Source of the DNA: Emydura subglobosa
Taxonomy: Eukaryota; Chordata; Testudines; Chelidae
Reading direction: 5' to 3'
DNA: 64,000 nt
Assembly (NCBI GenBank): GCA_007922225.1
Contig: ML679960.1
Span: 7,294,844-7,358,843, forward strand
A program made the position numbers and the translations under genes. The notes beneath the pieces are model-generated. The model saw only the letters and a list, made by a program, of their open reading frames with translations. It was not told where the DNA came from and did no database searches. Within the stretch, counting starts at the first letter, position 1; every line of letters starts with the position of its first letter. This document shows, one piece after another, positions 1-13,424 of this stretch.

Positions 1-278
1 TCCTTGTTGGCATTATCAGATCCTTTAGTTTAATTGAAAAATATATTGCTTGCAGTAAAAGGACGATGGAAGTAAAACAAATCCAACAGGAAGTAAATGG
101 ATTTTACTATGTAATTTTTAAGGAGATTTACTAGTAACGTTTAAGTTGCTGTAAAGATATTTAAATCATGGGCATGTAAACCAAGAGCAGACTGTAGCTT
201 CCTCTGAACTGCATCAGTAAAGAAGTCTGCAGTAAGAGAGCACATCCAGTATAATGCTGGAACAGCTATGAGTTAGTA
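1..278. other. Non-coding, nothing recognised
   Basis: AT-rich single-copy-looking sequence before the first MITE. I see no coding frame, splice signal pair or repeat signature in it. Confidence 0.5.
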
Positions 279-442
279 CAGTGGTTTTCAAACACTTTGA
301 TAACATGGTCCCATGCTACAAAAGGAAAATGTTTCAGGACCCCACTGTCCCATGTCCATGGGGAGAGGGTAGAAGGAGAGGAGAGGGAGGGTGGTCACAA
401 CTCCTTGAAACCTGTTTGTGACCCACAGGTTGAGAATCCATG
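279..442. mobile_element. hAT-like MITE (Charlie type)
   Basis: The left end CAGTGGTTTTCAAACACT and the right end GGTTGAGAATCCATG are imperfect inverted repeats of the form seen in non-autonomous hAT elements. The inside is a short GGA-rich stretch with no coding. The flanking 8-mers (AGTTAGTA and AACTAGTT) agree at only five positions, so the target duplication is decayed or my right edge is off by a few bases. Confidence 0.6.
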
Positions 443-3400
443 AACTAGTTGTTATGAAGTAAAAATAACATGTGACTGACTATAATGCCTCATGCAGAGA
501 AAACCACAAACATTTCTGAAGGACTAAGCAGTAGCTACATTTTAAAAGTAGCATATCATTTCATACTGTGGTATTAACAAGTCCAATTTAAACAAAGGCT
601 GCTCCAATGCTACTGCCTGATTTGGGATGTAATCATCCACTGATTAAGAATAGTCTTGTATGCCTAGATTCAGGCCTATAAAATAAGGCTTTTTTTTTTT
701 TTTTTTTTTAAATTTGAGCTAAATGAACTATAGAAATGGTCCAGTGCAGCATACTGTCCTAGAGAGAGAGAAGTTGCAACTTAAGATTCATGCAAAACTC
801 ATTCTCAACTCCTGTTGTTAAAGTAAATGAAAAGCTCAGTGAAAGTATTTCTGACAATACTTGAGTTAGACTACTCGAATTAGGATTATAATACATTTTT
901 TACTCAGGGAGGGAGAGAGAATTAAAGCACACAATGCTATATGTATTTTTCTAGAGCACTCAAATACAACTATATTGCAATGTTACAAAAATCGATTTAA
1001 GAACCAAAAGCAAGAGAAAATGAAGAGCTTGAGAGAAGCATTTTGAAAGAAGGAAGCTGCAGCAACTTGAGGGAATGATTTTGCTCCTTAGGACAGTTTA
1101 AATGCAAATGAATTGGACATTTTATTAATTCAATAGAAGTTTAAACAGTCAGTTCATTCCAATTTTTTTAAAAAAGAATTGGACTGGGTAAATGTACCTC
1201 ATTTAATGTCACAGGCACAAAAACCAATTTATCTGGAATGTCTAGAAGAGCAAATACATAATCTTAGTACAAGTGACTAAAATTCCTTTTCAGTAACTGT
1301 CTGTTGTGATTCGGACTCCTTACATGGGACAAATTCTAGTATCAAAATCCCTAGCAGTTGGAAAATGAAGTGTGTATACAGTGTGTTTTCCCATTAATGG
1401 AATTTAAAATTTTGCCAGCCCTCAAAAAATATGCTTAGATTGCTTTTCATGTAAAGTGATAAGCAGAATATAACTATTTACCAAAATCTGTTTACAGTGA
1501 TCTCAGATTACCACTGGGAGAATATTTAGTCTTTGCTTTCACTCTTGTTTTGGAATTGTTGCTGTTTGCTTTCTGCTTGTCCGTGAGCATTTTATGCTGA
1601 ATAATGTTACAGATGGGCTCTATCTAAATAACTGAAAGCTAGAGAATTCTGGACCTAAATTCAAATTTGTGTGGCTTGGGCTTCTCTCTCATTATATGGT
1701 GTGCATGTAAAACTTTTGGTAGCATTTTTGCAGATGTTACTGCTCTTTTGTAACTTTTTTGCTGTTTGTATGATTCTTAACACAAATTTTGCAATTTATA
1801 TGTATTTCTCTTTTGATTTGCTTGACTGGAATCTCCTTCTGCTGGATGACATCAGGTGACTCTAGTATCTTCTCTAGTCTGCCTTTGGGTTTTTATATAG
1901 TGAGTAGCATGATAATGTTAATCGGAGCAAAGTACATCTCAGGTTAGTTATTTGAACTAGATAATTCTACAAGGTCTCTATGCTAGTTTAAATATACTTA
2001 TCTTCCATTTGTTCTTAATGTTGCTTATGCACACAAAGAAAAGAAAAAAACCTATAATTAAGAAAATTTAGGTGAATGCTGTCATTCTGTCTGGAACTCA
2101 TCCCATTGTGCTGTAAGTTTTTATGCCGAATTCTCACCTGAAGCAGGAGTTCTGCATAAAAACTTGGACAGTATATTCCATGGTGGTATTTGTACATCTA
2201 GTATACAAAATGTACCTTTTGGAGCACCCTGACAGAGGATATTAATCTCTGCAGTAGCATAGCATAACTGAGAGTTGAAAAGAAGTACAGGCTAAAATTC
2301 TTATTTTATTTAAATTACATTGAGGGCCTGGTTTAAAGTCCAAAACGGTCAAATGTATTTTCAGCTCTCCTTGAAAGAGGTATAGGAGTTCAAAAAATTT
2401 GAATGTGTTTTCTGTTCTGATCTTCTTGGAGCTATTGGTCTGTTTGTACAGATTTAGCAAATTAAGCAGCTTCTTTATTTTGTTCATCTACAAGTTTTGT
2501 AGTCTTCTCTTGATCCTCCAATATAACTAACTAGATTTGTCCATGTGTATAAAGAGGAGAAGACAGCCTAATAGGCCGATGCATAACTATTAATTTTTTT
2601 AATGGGATGAATAGTGTGCATATGCAGTAAATATTTATTTTCAGTCACAGTTAACTTTCTTTTAAACAAAAGATCAATTGTAGATTAACAAGGTTTAAAA
2701 ATAGTCTTTGAATAGCAGAAACAAGTGTTTTATATACATTATTTTGTGCTCTTACAATATAGAGACCTATATGGCTTATTTTGAGCGTTTGGTTCTAAAA
2801 AATAAAAAAGGCACGTTTTCAGCCTGAAGCAGATATTGAACAGCATAGTGGCCATAAATTCCTGAAATAGTGTTTATGAAACACTGACCAAACCCTTAAT
2901 GACTCCGGAACACTGTTCTAGTGATCTGAAAATAATTTGTCTCTGTTCAGTCTGTTACTCATACTACTGCTCAATGCTATTTTTTTTCTTGCATGGTCTT
3001 CAAAGACTTTATGGTCTTTAAAGACTGTATGTGGCCTGCATGTGCGTGAAAATTATATGACAAAAATCAAATTGACTGGCTTGCCTTTGATTTACTAACT
3101 CTAGAACATATCTGAAAATGAGTTGATGAGCTACCACTTAAGAATGCTCTATCCGCTTTAGGAGGGTCTTGGCTGAAAAACCCGTTACAAGTCAGTACTT
3201 CATAAAACAAATTTGTACAAGTAACTCACTTTTTAACAAGCCAAATGAGGAAACGCTTCAGTTTTAATTGCAGTACTGGTTCCTGGCCACACGTGGGACA
3301 CCTACAACAATATACAACTTGAAATTAGAAAGCCGGTTAATACTTTCCCCTGTTCTGCTTGTTATGATTATTATTTTTCAAAATGTTGGGCTTGTTTGTT

Positions 3401-6400
3401 TAAAGATGCTTTATCCAGTAATCTAAGTGCATATCTAAACTCACGAACTTGGAACCAATGTCAATCTAATTCCTTCCTACCCACTAAAACCAAGTCTTGT
3501 CAGCTCTTATGTGACCCCTGCAGGAATAAAGGCCTGGGAAAACAGAATCTGAATCACTCTGACCTTCAGATCATGTTCCTCCTTTTATTTTCAAGTTATC
3601 ATGAGGTGAGGGAGCACTAAGTAAAGACAAACTTTAAAGAATAGCTCAGGTTTTGAAGTGAAATTAAGGCAATCATGCATAGATGGCCTTTTAAAGTAGT
3701 ATTTACATGGTAAGCTCCAAAGGAAAAAATATAAAATTGAAATTGGTTAACAAACTCAAAAGGAAACAATCCCTTAATTAGAAGGGACTTCCATCTTAAA
3801 ACAATCTTAAATCCCAAACCACATTTGGCCACATTCTTTCTTATTTACAGCAGTGGAACCCCATTGACTCCTTCGGTGTGTCTTGATGAGTGCATTGGAG
3901 CTGCAGTGTCAATTAGAAGATGATTTACTTAATTTAACTGAGGGTTACATTTCCTGCCCTGTATACAGTGAATCAGCACCAAGCAACAACACTACTGTTA
4001 ATCATGTGTCTTCCTGGTATCCTTGTGATGCTAAAGCTACAACTGTGAGAGCAATCTCTCTCCTTGCTACTACAGTATCTGGAGCACTAGTGCAGCAACG
4101 CTATTTTATGCAGAGGCTGCCAAATTGTAAATTGTCTTTATTGTAGTAGTTTCATCACTGCATTTCACTGTATCAGAAATCGAACAGGAATCACTTAATT
4201 ATTAACACCTAAAGACCTCAGCATATGACCCTTGCTCCAGGGGAAAAAGGACTAATGGTGCATCTAAAACTGTTTTCATTGTAACTTACTTATGCAGCAT
4301 GCTGAGTCCTTGTGCTGTGATCATATTAGTTTTATTTTTTTAAGCTTAGCAGTTTGACTTGTCACTTGATGTAAGATCTCTAACCCAAAAACAAACCAAA
4401 AAACCACCCAAATCTTGGGTGACATTTGAAGTTGCACTAATTATTTTAGTGATTTTCTTATTTTGGTGAAAATTAGCCTTCTTTCCTTCGAGTGAGAACT
4501 GAAGCAATGCTTCAGCATGGTGTATTGTGCTGTCCAAGTTGCCTCCTCTGAAAGATGGTATAAACAGACGACTTAGCTGCATCTGGTTAAGATCACTTGG
4601 TTTTATCCCCACAAAGGGCAGCATCAGCCCTGCTGATAAGGCAACATTCCAAAACAAGTCATATAATTCTGCCTACCTAGTTCCTCTGCTATCTCACATG
4701 GATGGGACATTCTTCCTCACCTTTTGTCTCTTAAATTGTTCTGCGTTCTGGTGACCACTGCATTCAACCACAGAAATGGCTGCAAAATTGCAAACTAGTT
4801 ATAGATAGGCATAATTGCACCCACCACTGAAAGGCAGAAAAAGCTATACAAATTTGGTTAAAATATGATTTCCTAAACTGTTGAAAGCTGAGCCCTACTT
4901 CAAGAAAATGAAGCTGATGTCCCATTTTAACCCCTCCATGTGGTGTTAAAAGCTTACCTATCTTGTATGTCGTCGTCTTTCCCCACTACACACACCAAGA
5001 GACACAGCCCACGCACTGGGGCATGGACAGTTACAACAGTATGCATTGGCCATGTGAAACATCTAGTTACAGCCTCATTTTTGTAAATTGCTGAAAGCCA
5101 GTTAAAATTACAAATAATTCCTTTTATATCATAACTGAATTAAAGATATATTTTATGGTACCTTCTGTATTTCTGATCCTTAATCTTTTCTATTTAAGGA
5201 ATTGACAAATAAGGCTACCTAACGGATTACCAGGATACGGCCTCTTTGGTTTATGAATGAAGAGAATCCAGTTACCTCCCAATATGATGACACTGTTTGT
5301 ATACTAGTTAATTTATAAACCCATCTGTTGTCTGGACCTTGAGAGACATCCAAGGGGTGGATTTGTTACTTAAAATAAGTAAAGTAAGCCTCCCCCCCCA
5401 CACACACACAGATGCTCTTCTTTTCTCCACCCTGACCCCCCATTTAAGTATCCTTTCAAGCTCCATAGGCCCTAACTTAGTTTGAGGAAGTGTCATAAAG
5501 AAAAGTTGTAACCTTTCTAATTGTTGATACTTGATCATAATGCACTAGAAGTCATAAAATAGTTACATTATTTTTCCCAGCTGCTGTGAATTTAGTTCCA
5601 TTTCTATGGTTGTTAAAAGCATTTTTTGTTCAGTGTCCCCTGGACTGAAACATCTCTCTTTGTATAGATTTTTCATCTATACCAACCGGACACTTTAATA
5701 TTTGCTGGCAATGTCTACAGATGCTTTTTAAAAAAAAAATTGATCAAAACATTAAATAACGTTTGATTTGTCTATTGCATACATTCATGGGATGATCATT
5801 GATAAGAACTATTTAAGACACTAAATCTTATAACTTTCTTTCTTGGAAGGGGGTAGGGAGAATCACTTTTTTTTTAATAGGTCAGTTTTGTACATTTGCA
5901 TTGTTTTGAAAGCCAGATTTTACACAGGCACACTGTCCACAGGAGAGCCTCCTAGTCCTTAACAGTTAAAGTGATACCCTATTGACCCTTGTTGTCCAGT
6001 GCTGCATTTGGTGTTGTCTCATCCCAGGTTAGGATATTTGGATAATACATGTTGCACAAAACTTTATGTAAACAGCAATAGCTGCATCTTTAACAGGGTC
6101 CACTCTAAATGAGTCATTCTCCTTCATCCCTTTCTTCTCTTGATCACAGAGTGTATCCTAGGGACCAAAAGCTGCTTTTGAATTTGAATGACCATGTTTT
6201 TCCTTAACGATAAGCTTTTCTTGTGCCCTGAAACGTGATTTTTGCAAGCCCAAATCCAAGGTTTGGGATATCCAAACTTGGATATCCAAAACTGGGCATT
6301 TAAGGTCTAGGCTGCAGACTTAGAAATGGCCTTCAATCCACTTAGAAATTTAGACTCTGATATATCTAAACAGATAGTCATCTAACATGATCATAGGAAA

Positions 6401-7143
6401 AGTGCCACTAGATTCTTTTCAGTCTGACAGTAACATAAATTGTTTAAAAGTTTATTTGCTAGAGCAGAGAAAATCTATTCTTGCAAAGGCAAGATGATGC
6501 TAATGTTACCGTGACACTGAGGAGGAGAGTCAATGTGGGAACTTTCAAAATAAATGACAAGAATGGTTCTCATAGGTGCATTAGGAGCTAAAGGGAGTGC
6601 TTTTGTATTCAACAGATCTCTCCTGGTCTGTTTTATGCAAACGCAGACATTCTTTGTTTCTTCAATAAACTGTAAAGGATGAGCTAGTAGAGAATATGAA
6701 GTATTGGAGCTGTACTTGGAGAAGTTCAGGTCTGTACAGTGTAATTAACATAAACTGCCTTTTCTTAAGTGCAATGAAGTCTGAAAACACCTGCTTTTTT
6801 AAACATGTTCACTGAGGAATATATTTTCCTATTGGTGTATATATTACTGGTTGATATTAATTGGAATTTTATGCATTGGTGGACATATATAACCTCCCTT
6901 CATACCCAGAATTTATTCACTCAGTCCTTATGTCACTTGAATGTACTTTGTCCACAATGATTTCTGTAAATACTTAGTATTTGGATACATGTAGCAATGA
7001 AGGCTTCTGGTTTTCAGTATGTATTGAGGTGTATCTGTAGAAGTATATTGGAGGAGTGTCATCGGTAAATAATGGTAAAACGATCAAGCTCCTCAACTTC
7101 TACACAGTTCTCAAACTTCATACACTTTGTGACTTATTCTCTA
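443..7143. other. AT-rich non-coding stretch
   Basis: About 6.7 kb without a supportable gene. It includes a 20-T run (690-709), a C-run followed by CA dinucleotides (5392-5410), and two close copies of GGATATCCAAA near 6270-6290. Open frames up to about 100 codons occur (for example 3883-4146 on + and 4346-4657 on -), but none shows a domain, a coding-like composition or convincing splice sites. It could be intergenic, intronic or a long 3' UTR. Confidence 0.5.
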
Positions 7144-7434
7144 CAAGTCACATCTACACTACAAGGACTATACCAGCGTAGCTACAGTGCCGTAGTTATG
7201 CCAGTTTAGTTCTGTACTGTGGAGGCAGCCTGCACTGACAGTGTTTCCATTGGCATAGGAACAGCACTTTGCCAGGTGACAGTATCTTGGTTGATTGGAA
7301 GCATGCTTCTGTTGACCTAGCTGTGTCTACACAGGGTGTTAGGTTGGTATAGCTACATCGCTGGGGGGGGGATTTTTCACATCCCTGAGTAATGTAGTTA
7401 TGTTGACCTAACCCCCAGTGTAGACCAGCCCTAA
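7144..7434. mobile_element. MITE with CTACACT-type ends
   Basis: The right end, read in reverse, is TTAGGGCTGGTCTACACTGG; the left end reads ACATCTACACTACAAGGACT. Both carry the TCTACACT core. Inside, TAGCTACA motifs recur in both orientations. No coding capacity. The ends are typical of small DNA transposons abundant in reptile genomes; the superfamily is not assigned with confidence. Confidence 0.6.
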
Positions 7435-8301
7435 CACCAGGGTGCAATGTAGTGCTAATAGCCCCGGGAGGACACAGATTAGGGGCAGTGAATACCTTAG
7501 AAAGTGGGGGTTTACTTACCAAAATTACTTTCCAAATATTTATTTTCTCTAAATTAATGCTGAAACAGGAAACCTGAAATAAGTAATGAATCTGAAATCA
7601 TTAATTTCATTTTGTTGCCTTTTATGCTGGTGTGTGTGCTTTTTGCATACAGTATTCATTCTGCTGTTTTTCTGACATCAAACCTGTTGTGAGATGATGC
7701 TGTTCCAATTGCAGTTTCAGTGAGTAAATGACTAACTTATTTTTTGTGAGATTCAAATTACTGTTGCAAATATTTTTTTAAAAGTATTACTTCAACACCA
7801 TTGTTAATTTTCTACCAAAATAGCTTAAACTGTAAATAATTTGAAAACCTGTTCAAGTAAATTGTGTGAATAGAAGTTGACTTTTTTCTATATGTTGCAA
7901 GATTTATAAATTCTTTTTTGAGAAACACATTGACATTGAAATACCATGAATAAATTGGCATAAAATTTGTCTCCGCTCTTGCTTGCAGATGTGTGTTTGC
8001 AGAGGAAAACATGAATGAGAACTTTACATGCAGTATACCATATGTACTCCAAGAGGTGTAATACAATCTAAATCGTCCACCTCCCATTTATTCATCTCTG
8101 GATAAAATCTTATTTTCCAAAATTCACTTCATTGGTTCTGCCACTTGCTCTTACTTGGCCTGATCAGTGGCATTTTCAGTCATAAAGATCAGATTTGAAA
8201 GTGCTTTGATTTTTCATTTCTAGGTTATTGAAGGAAATAGGACTATATAACCTTGCCACTATATTCCACAAATCCATGTCTGGAACTTGCTGCCAAATCT
8301 A

Positions 8302-9629
8302 CTCCTGAGGGAATTCTATGCCAAAAATAAAAATTCTGAGCAGAATATATTAAAAATCTGCAGTCAATAAATAAATGTAGGGGTTCCAGCATAGTAGTGG
8401 GGAGCACAGGCCACTGGCTTCATGGAGATGGGAGATCACTCTCCAGTCCTTCCCCACCCCAAGGACATGGACTCTGGGGTGAGGCTGCACCTGACCCTGA
8501 CAGCCCGAAGGCTGGGCTTGCCTCAGAAACGCCCTGGGCCCTGCCTTGCTGTGCCAGGTGTGGGCAGATAAGCTCAGTTCAGCCAGATCCAAGTGTGGGG
8601 TCAGAGGTTGTGTGTGGGGTAAGCTGGGTGCAGGCAGCTTGGGGGGGGGGGGTTGGGTGGATGGGCTCATTGCCCCTACACCCAGAATCCCCCATTGGGA
8701 TTGTGCAGGGGGTTCCAAGTTAAGATGGTTGGGGCTTATTTGGGGGGGAGGGGGAATCTGGCTCAGCAGGGTGGTCTGGGTGTACAAGGGGTGGGACCTG
8801 GCAGGGTGGGGGTTCAAGTGCAGAGAGTTCAGTCGGGGGTGGTCTGGGTACAGGGGGTGGGGAGGGGCTCGGCAGGGTGGTGGGTGTATGTGTGCAGAAG
8901 ATGAGGCTCAGCAGTGTGGGAGGTTGGGGGGGGCTCAGTGCGGGGGTGCTTGGGTGGTGGGGGTCTGGGTGCAGCTCATTAGGCTCAATCTGAAGAGGTG
9001 CAAAAGGCTCAGTGTGACAGTCCTGGGCCAGGGGGGTGTTAAATGGGCTGGGGATTTGTGTGGGGGACTCAGCAGAGGGTGGTCTGGGTGCATGGGGGCT
9101 CCAAGTACATGGATGGGGGCCCAGTGGGAGGGTGATGCTCTGAGGGGGCATCCAGTTGCACAGGGAATGGGTGAATGGTGGAGATGTTACCTGTACAGCG
9201 ACCCCTCCCCCTGCAGCTGAAGAGAGATGGGGCCAGGAAGCATGGGGGAATGCCGAGCTTCCTGAAGCCAGGAGTGGTTTCTAGGGATGGGTCTATGCAG
9301 TGGAAGAGGAAGTCCTGTCCTCGCCCAGCCCAACCGGGACTAGCAGCTGAGCCCTAATGTAAGAGGCATAGGTTAGGGCATCCCTAGCCCTGCCACCCTC
9401 TTTCTCACCTACCTCCCTCCCTTCCACTTCCCCTGGCAGTAATTTCTCTTTCTACTAGCTGCTCTGAGCAGCTGAAACAATGCATTGCACTGCTGGGGAG
9501 TGGCGTGTGACTGCTTTTAGGGCTTCCCTTTGCTTCCCCATCAGAGTGTCATTTTTCTGCAGGAAGCAAAGAAATGTGCAGGGCCATGAATTCTGTGCAT
9601 GGTCAGTGGTGCAGAATTCTCGCTGGAGC
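8302..9629. mobile_element. TIR-bounded non-autonomous DNA element with GC-rich core
   Basis: The left edge reads CTCCTGAGGGAATTCTATGC. The right edge in reverse reads CTCCAGCGAGAATTCTGCAC. These are imperfect terminal inverted repeats around a shared GAATTCT core. A second GAATTCTGTGCA motif sits just inside the right end at about 9588. Between the ends is GC-rich sequence that includes the minisatellite listed separately. Long open frames on both strands here (for example 8546-9220 +) come from G-rich repetition, not from a gene. Confidence 0.6.
8570..9160. repeat. G-rich minisatellite
   Basis: The + strand repeats variants of GGGTGGTCTGGGTGCAGGGG and GGGGCTCAGCAGGGTGG in units of very roughly 50-60 bp, with many runs of three or more G, including a 13-G run near 8640-8653. 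Strong strand asymmetry makes open frames appear by chance. G-quadruplex formation on the + strand is plausible. Confidence 0.7.
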
Positions 9630-10899
9630 AAGAATCCATCTTTCACACACAACTGTACCCAGAATCCCAACTTCCAGTCAGTTTTTTTTTTTTAAAAGCC
9701 CTTATGGCTGTGAGTCTGTAGAACAATGGCTGTCAGGTATAAACTGTCCTCTACATCAAAATGGGTGGATTATCTTTAGGTTTTAGACTTAACAAAACAG
9801 ACCACTTCACTGCTGATCATTTTAGCAGAAACATCCAGCAGGTGTGCTTCCTCCATGATATCAAGCTGTTTTCCATTCTTGTGCAGGTATCAACCATTCC
9901 TAATGTCCCTTTCTTAACTACCAGGATTCTAGCTGGCCCCAGAGAGCTTTCATTAGGAAATACAGAAATCGCTAGTATATCAAACATTAAAAATAGTGAT
10001 GCTAGCATGAAATCAAACTTGCTGTAAAAATAAATGTCTACTGTACTGCTTTATTCTGAAAGGTGCTGTAAAACTTTAAATACTCAAGTTATGTTTCCAA
10101 ATAGAGACCCTGATTTTTAGGGATGCTGCAAATTTTGGCCATAGTCCTTCTGGCTAGAAAATAGTGAATGTGAAACTAACCCACTATGAAATTTAATAAA
10201 TTCAGTGTGGTGATTTTCCTTTTTTTTTATTCAGTATGAAAGGAATATGTAGCATATGATTTAGCTCGATGGAAATGCAAATCACACTGGGGCAAAGGGC
10301 AGGCAAATTGCTAGCAGCCCTGCTGATAACACACAAATTGCAAAACACAGACAGCAGAGCTACAGCATAGGACACTTCCACACACAATCCTGAGGGAACA
10401 ACCAGTGAGTTTTGTCAATATTCAATTCTTGCACAGCTCAGAATGTTCGTGATCCTAACTTTACAAAAAGCTCTGTGGAAGGGATTAATTTATGCACAGT
10501 AAATTAATGGATCTTGAAGACGATGCAGGCATCTCGTCTTTGATGTGAAGAGATCAAAGCAGCTATTAAAATGCTAAATATAGGTAAATCCCTTGGGAAC
10601 ATGGCCTGTCTGCTGAGTTTTACAAAGCTGCTTCTGATTAGCTAGCCTAGGCTGCAGTCATCTATACAGGGAAAGCCCCCCTTGACTTCAATCGGTGTTT
10701 GCCTGCACTGTGACCTGCAGGGTTGAGCCGGGAAGTATTAGAGGCTGCAGAAAAGAAAATATTAGTTCATTATTTTGTAAAAAGCACTTGGCACTTGCAT
10801 GGCAGAAATATTTTGAGATCCTGGGATGAAAGCTATTACCATTTTATTATGTTTTTTTAAAGGGATTTCAGTGTTTAGTTAATTCCTTGTCAATAGCTA
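9630..10899. other. Non-coding, nothing recognised
   Basis: AT-rich sequence with an 11-T run at about 9680 and an 8-T run at about 10220. No gene or named repeat recognised. Confidence 0.45.
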
Positions 10900-11610
10900 G
10901 ACAGTTGTTTGTTAGGAATTGCCATACCCAATCAGACTCATTATCCATCCAGTGCAATATCCTGTCTTCTACAATGACCAGAACCACCCGTTTCAGAGAG
11001 AGGCTCAAAGAACCCAGCAGTAGGCAATGTGGCCTAATCTGCTCCCCATGAAGGCCTAATGCTAACTGGTTTAAGCCCTGAAGCATGAGTCTTCAGCCTT
11101 AGCAAAAGTTTATATTAACAAGACTACCCAGAGTCATCAGTTATCCGCACAAACATCCCATCCCTTTTTGAATCTTGCTAAGTCTTGGCCTAAGTGACAG
11201 CCTGCGATCATGAGTGCCATAGGCCGATGACCTAAAAGGAAGCACTTTGTCACACCACATCAGTCTCTGGAATTTGCCAGCTTTCATGGACTGTCTTTGT
11301 TCTTGTGTTATGAGATGGGAAGAACAAAAGTTCTCCTATCTTCTCTGTATCATTCATTATATTATATACTTTTATAACCATGTCCCCTCTCATCTCCTCT
11401 CTAAGGTAAACAGTCCCAGCTTTTGCAATCTCTTACTATGATTTTTTTCCATACCCCTTTGTCACCCTTCTCTGAACACCTCTTTAATTCTACAATACCC
11501 TTTTTGAGATGGGGTGGCTAGTACAGCATGCAGTATTCTATATTAGGGTGTACTATCACTTGAGTATAATGGTGTGTTTTCAATATTATTCCCCTCTCTG
11601 GGGGTATTTT
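10900..11610 (-). mobile_element. CR1 LINE 3' end, reversed
   Basis: Read on the - strand this is the terminal part of a CR1 element. The segment near 10915-10965 matches the CR1 tail that ends in TTCTTATGTTC (compare the tail at 40750-40850). Further in are the recognisable blocks TCCCTTTTTGAATCTTGCTA, TTCTTGTGTTATGAGA and TTTTTGAGATGGGGTG, which lie in this order in the CR1 3' region. No usable coding frame remains. Confidence 0.75.
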
Positions 11611-11832
11611 TTTAACCTGTGGCCTCCAAAAACTGACCTAGTATTAAATAATCTTTTAATAATGCATGTCATCAGAAGCAATAAAACACTTTACAAAGCC
11701 CCTTTAATTAATGATGACAAACCATTATTAAAATGATTCCATGTTGGTGTTGAGTGATTTTTGTTTTGGAGGTTGCTCTAGTAAGTTTCATTTATTTTCC
11801 GCACATGCTTACAGGCCAAATTGAATGCAAGT

Positions 11833-12000
11833 AAGGGCTTGTCTACACATTAGATATGTTTGAAATCAGTCAGGTTAGTACAACCCCCTGTAATGTGGAC
11901 ACAGTTATAAAGGTGCCTTACACTGATATAGCTTATTCCTATAACTTCAGGGGAATTCAACTCCCTTAGCTGTATGCAGATAGTCATTACTTATGTAACC
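11833..12000. mobile_element. MITE remnant
   Basis: Begins with AAGGGCTTGTCTACACATTA, the same type of end as the MITEs near 7.1, 24.6 and 26.9 kb. The internal part (TACAACCCCCTGTAATGTGG and GATATAGCTTATTCCTATAA) is non-coding. The right end is not clear. Confidence 0.5.
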
Positions 12001-12645
12001 ACATGCTGTCTTTTTTCCCCTATAGGATCTCTGCCTTGGTCATTGCATAGGATGCATGATGATCACTTAATGAGCAGCTGTTCAATATTTCAGTTTTAAA
12101 CTCATTGCTCAATGAATGGCCTATGATTTACTACTCATTAGTCCAACCCTGCTCAGTCTTCGTGTTTCTTCTCCCTGGTCTGCTTCATGTCTCCTCTTCA
12201 TTTGAGTCTGGTGGATTCCTCTTGCATGCTGCATGAGTGCAAGCAGGAGGTCATTGACCACAGAGCAGGGAGAGGCTCACTGCACTCTGTTCTAGTACCC
12301 AATCCCACTCTAGCCTGCAAGCAGCAATTGGAAGAGAAAGCCCTGGGCTGAAGGGAGCATGCTCAGTAGCTCTGTGGGGATGGCACAAATATAGTCGACC
12401 AGAACTAGCATCTTATCAGAGGCTTGAGTATGCACACTGACAATAGAATCTTCAGAGATCTTAGTGGCTAAACTAAGTATCTACTCAGCATGTATCAACT
12501 CGATTTTTTTTTTTTTTTAAAGGCTTATACCTTTAGCAAATTTGTGCACATTTTCACAAGACCACCATCTTGCACATCCCTGACCTAAAGATCACCTCTG
12601 TCAAGTTTAAAGTCCCTACCGCAAAATATGAAGGTGCTAGTTTCT
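12001..12645. other. Non-coding, nothing recognised
   Basis: Mixed-composition sequence with a T-run at about 12505-12518. No gene or repeat recognised. Confidence 0.4.
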
Positions 12646-12875
12646 CCAACATAAGAATGGCCATGCTGCGTCATACCAATGGCCTGTATCCTATGTTCTG
12701 ACAGTGGCCAATGGCAGATGCTTCAGAGGGAAACAGAACAGGTAATTATCAAGTGATCCATGCCGTCACCCATTCCCAGCTTCTAGCAAACAGAGGCTAG
12801 GGATACTTCAGATCATAGTTTTGCAACCCTGCCCATCCTGGCTAATAGCCATTGATGGACCTATCCTCCCTGAAA
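12646..12875 (-). mobile_element. CR1 LINE 3' end, reversed
   Basis: The reverse complement matches the last 230 bp of the CR1 copy at 40600-40850: GGATAGGTCCATCAATGGCT, then the GCCACTGTCAGAACATAGGA-like block, then the GGCCATTCTTATGTTGGA-like end. It is a 5'-truncated insertion on the - strand. Confidence 0.8.
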
Positions 12876-13340
12876 TAAAAGATTGCTAGCATTTTTTTAA
12901 TAGGAAACATATTTGCCCCTGGCCTTCGTCTCAGAAATAGCTGAATCAGTTTGGCTGAAAATTTCCAAAACAAATTTGGTGTGAAGAAGAAAACCAACAT
13001 AGAAAACTTCACCTCAGATGGTTAAAGTTTGGTAAAATTATAAGCAATTTAAAAAGGTTGTCTGACACTTTCCATTATAAGAACCTAATTATGCACTGCT
13101 ACCTGTCCAGTCTATAATAAATTATTCATCTAGTTCTGTTTGTGGTGGAGAAAGGGGGATAGGACAGTAAAAAGATACGATTCTCAAGCAGACAGACAGG
13201 TCAATTGGCTGTGATTATGTGACAGTTACCATTTTTGAGTGTGTAGCTGTAATCCTTTGCTCTTTGATGACCACTACAGCTCCTATCAGTAAAGGGAATG
13301 GGGTGTATATATAGTAGAGTATATAGTATAGACCATTGTA
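12876..13340. other. Non-coding, nothing recognised
   Basis: AT-rich spacer between a CR1 tail and the LTR-like element. It contains TA-rich tracts around 13310-13335. Confidence 0.4.
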
Positions 13341-13424
13341 AGTTGGTGGCATGGTCCAGCCAGGGCATCGCAACCCTTCCTTGGGCCCAGACTCCGAGGA
13401 AGGCCAGAGTGCCTTCCTTTAGGG

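Noticed and set aside
3883..4146. 87-codon open frame on + with mixed composition
   Set aside because: No domain, weak splice context, and surrounding sequence is AT-rich non-coding; length is expected by chance.
4346..4657. 103-codon open frame on -
   Set aside because: Overlaps another frame on +, has no recognisable motif and no splice or promoter support.
8546..9220. 224-codon Gly/Trp-rich open frame on +
   Set aside because: Created by a G-rich minisatellite; the opposite strand is open as well (Pro-rich), a sign of composition rather than coding.
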